A stretch of 22,512 nucleotides of DNA, from the IMG/VR virus record IMGVR_UViG_3300032050_000871, positions 1 through 22,512 of that record. One strand, 5' to 3'. Under the pieces are notes generated by a model. It was not told the DNA's origin. It saw nothing but the letters and a program-made list of their open reading frames with translations, and made no database searches. This document shows positions 21,317 through 22,512 of the stretch, in pieces. Position numbers and translations under genes: made by a program. The first letter of the stretch is position 1, and each line of letters starts with the position of its first letter. The stretch comes from a virus.

Positions 21317-21678
21317 TTGTCCCATTCTCCTCTCAGTACTAGCAATCCGATGATTGCATAGTTAGCCATGTCCTTGAATGAATCTTCAAATGATTCATGC
21401 TCTGGACTTTTCTTACTGTCAACTAAATTATTTATACGTGCTAACTTATCGTGCATACGCACACGCAGTCCATTGATGGCACCGCCAGGTGCATCAGCAA
21501 TATTCTTTGCGCCGTAATCTTTATGTTTGGATAGCAATAGGTCTAGTAATTCTTGGTAGGTTTTTCCAACATGGTACTCAAAAGTGGTATTTTGAGCGTC
21601 AATATGAGTGATTTCTGCTCTATCTGCTTCTTGGTTATATGGAAACCTTGCTTTTCCAAGTGGGTTATAATCTGCCAT
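21313..21678 (-). CDS. DUF1599-family protein (nucleotide-modification-associated domain 1)
   Basis: The 121-residue product contains the conserved core of this family: TYQELLDLLLSKHKDYGAKN, then GLRVRMHDKLARINNL, then HESFEDSFKDMANYAIIGLL followed by RGEW. The domain is all-helical, and members have been linked by gene context to phage nucleotide and base modification. No partner modification enzyme such as a thymidylate-synthase homologue is visible in this window. It sits between the zinc-finger gene and the 42-residue gene, in the replication module. The family call is confident, but the reaction is unknown. Confidence 0.8.
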   Translation of the reverse strand: MADYNPLGKARFPYNQEADRAEITHIDAQNTTFEYHVGKTYQELLDLLLSKHKDYGAKNIADAPGGAINGLRVRMHDKLARINNLVDSKKSPEHESFEDSFKDMANYAIIGLLVLRGEWDK

Positions 21679-21684
21679 ATTTCG

Positions 21685-22050
21685 TCACTCTCCATCTTTC
21701 TCTTCGTTGGTTTCTGTTAAGAAGTGTGTTAGTTCACTATCAAGATGACGCATTTCTTCACGAATAACTATGTCCTCTATATACTTTTTCATTTTTTTGG
21801 GACTAGATTCTGCCGCATATAATGTTGCATATACCGACTGAGTAATACTTTCCACTTCCTCAGGGTTATCCGCCACGCTATATATGCAACGAAGTAAAGA
21901 ACCTACCATTAGTTGGTAGCCCCCAGGAAGAATAAGTTTAGGGTCAAAATACTCACCATTTTCATCGTCTATTAGATGGTCGGTAGCCTCAAATATGTTG
22001 TCAAAATGTTGTCCGCATGTTTTACATGGCGGAATATCTTTATAATTCAT
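21685..22050 (-). CDS. Protein with C2H2-like zinc finger, 121 aa
   Basis: The N-terminus holds PPCKTCGQHFDNIFEATDHL, a CxxC followed by a single His, resembling a C2H2 finger with one ligand missing or replaced. The rest is helical and acidic, ending in ETNEEKDGE. No enzyme motif is seen. Its start overlaps the primase stop by 11 nt, so it is co-translated with primase and may assist it; that is inference from position. Confidence 0.6.
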   Translation of the reverse strand: MNYKDIPPCKTCGQHFDNIFEATDHLIDDENGEYFDPKLILPGGYQLMVGSLLRCIYSVADNPEEVESITQSVYATLYAAESSPKKMKKYIEDIVIREEMRHLDSELTHFLTETNEEKDGE

Positions 22051-22512
22051 TTAGTCCCATTCTTTCTCGAATATACTGGGAGCCGTATTTGACATAGCAA
22101 GAGTTGACGTCTTCCTCGTCTGGCATTTGCACAACTGTGACTGGCAATTCACGGGCGAGACTAGCAGCAAATTCTTTTCCTGGTTGGTCTCCATCCGCAA
22201 ATACAAAAACTCTTTCAAAGTCTGCAAGTAATCTTGTGTAATGTTTTTTCCAGGAGTTCGCACCAGGAACGCCAACGCAAGGAATGCCAACACAGGCAGA
22301 CAAAGTAATAGTATCCAACTCTCCCTCACATACACCAATCCAGTCCCCCGCTCTATCGATATCTAACACATTATACATTTTAGTTTCCATACCTGTCATT
22401 CCCATGTACTTAGGTTCAACAGCAGGATGAAGGCTACGAAAACGCAAATCGACAACACCAGTCTTGGTAATATACGGTATGGATAATCGTCCTTTGAATG
22501 CTTCATGTCCAA
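22040..22512 (-). CDS. DnaG-like primase, C-terminal part with Toprim domain (partial)
   Basis: The frame is open to the right edge, so the 5' end is outside the window. The visible 157 residues begin GHEAFKGRLSIPYI, which matches the DnaG core that precedes the Toprim domain. Toprim motifs follow: GVCEGELDTITL (the EGxxD motif), then GIPCVGVPGANSW, then VFVFADGDQPG (the DxD motif). Primases make the RNA primers for DNA replication. Because the chain ends soon after Toprim, a helicase is probably encoded separately. Confidence 0.88.
   Translation of the reverse strand, partial: GHEAFKGRLSIPYITKTGVVDLRFRSLHPAVEPKYMGMTGMETKMYNVLDIDRAGDWIGVCEGELDTITLSACVGIPCVGVPGANSWKKHYTRLLADFERVFVFADGDQPGKEFAASLARELPVTVVQMPDEEDVNSCYVKYGSQYIRERMGLNEL

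Noticed and set aside
1-22512. CRISPR arrays, insertion sequences, diversity-generating elements or an integrase
   Set aside because: No regularly spaced repeats with unique spacers, transposase or recombinase motifs, reverse transcriptase or template repeats were seen.

Overview
The window is part of a tailed double-stranded DNA phage genome (or a provirus of one). A terminase, a portal, a scaffold and the start of a probable major capsid gene lie together with primase, sigma-like, HNH and metallophosphoesterase genes. No integrase and no bacterial housekeeping genes are visible. A WhiB-type regulator and an FmdB-type zinc ribbon point to an actinobacterial host. The AT-rich composition and AT-rich codon choice fit a low-GC actinobacterium, such as the freshwater or marine lineages, better than Streptomyces or Mycobacterium. 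That host assignment is inference.

Layout. (1) Positions 1-12793, all on the minus strand and read leftward, form the head and DNA-packaging module. In transcription order: terminase large subunit with an N-terminal helix-turn-helix, portal, HslV/proteasome-like Ntn protease, two small proteins, a 1688-residue giant protein, two further alpha-helical proteins (306 and 405 residues), scaffold, and the first codons of the probable capsid protein. The genes are tightly coupled, with overlaps of 1-4 nt at several junctions. (2) Positions 12794-13471 form a 678-bp non-coding divergence region with AT-rich tracts, several inverted repeats, a short direct repeat and long G and C runs. It is a candidate control region or origin. 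(3) Positions 13472-19439, plus strand, hold a rightward accessory and regulatory cluster of many tiny overlapping genes. It includes a Cys-rich amidoligase overlapping a class II glutamine amidotransferase, a WhiB protein, a secreted lytic transglycosylase-like protein, an FmdB-like zinc ribbon and a possible PD-(D/E)XK nuclease. (4) Positions 19454-22512, minus strand, hold a replication and nucleotide module: DnaG-like primase (5' end outside the window), a zinc-finger protein, a DUF1599 protein, a 42-residue ORF, HNH endonuclease, metallophosphoesterase and a sigma-factor-like protein.

The most striking non-coding signal is a 17-bp near-perfect palindrome, TGCCGTATAATACGGCA, present six times and only in front of rightward genes. 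It embeds a consensus -10 hexamer and is always oriented so that TATAAT (TATAGT once) reads rightward. None of the copies has a recognisable -35 box. In four copies the site ends 13-24 nt before a start codon, just upstream of the ribosome binding site. A separate textbook sigma-70-type promoter (TTGACA, 17 bp, TATACT) lies at 14357-14385. With a WhiB protein and a sigma-like protein encoded nearby, the palindromes look like a dedicated phage regulon.

The best candidate for an undescribed biochemical system is the amidoligase/amidotransferase pair. The partners overlap by 32 nt and both carry CENC-type zinc-ribbon modules, which suggests a phage-encoded peptide or cell-surface modification pathway. 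The HslV-like protease in the slot normally used by a prohead protease is the other notable oddity.
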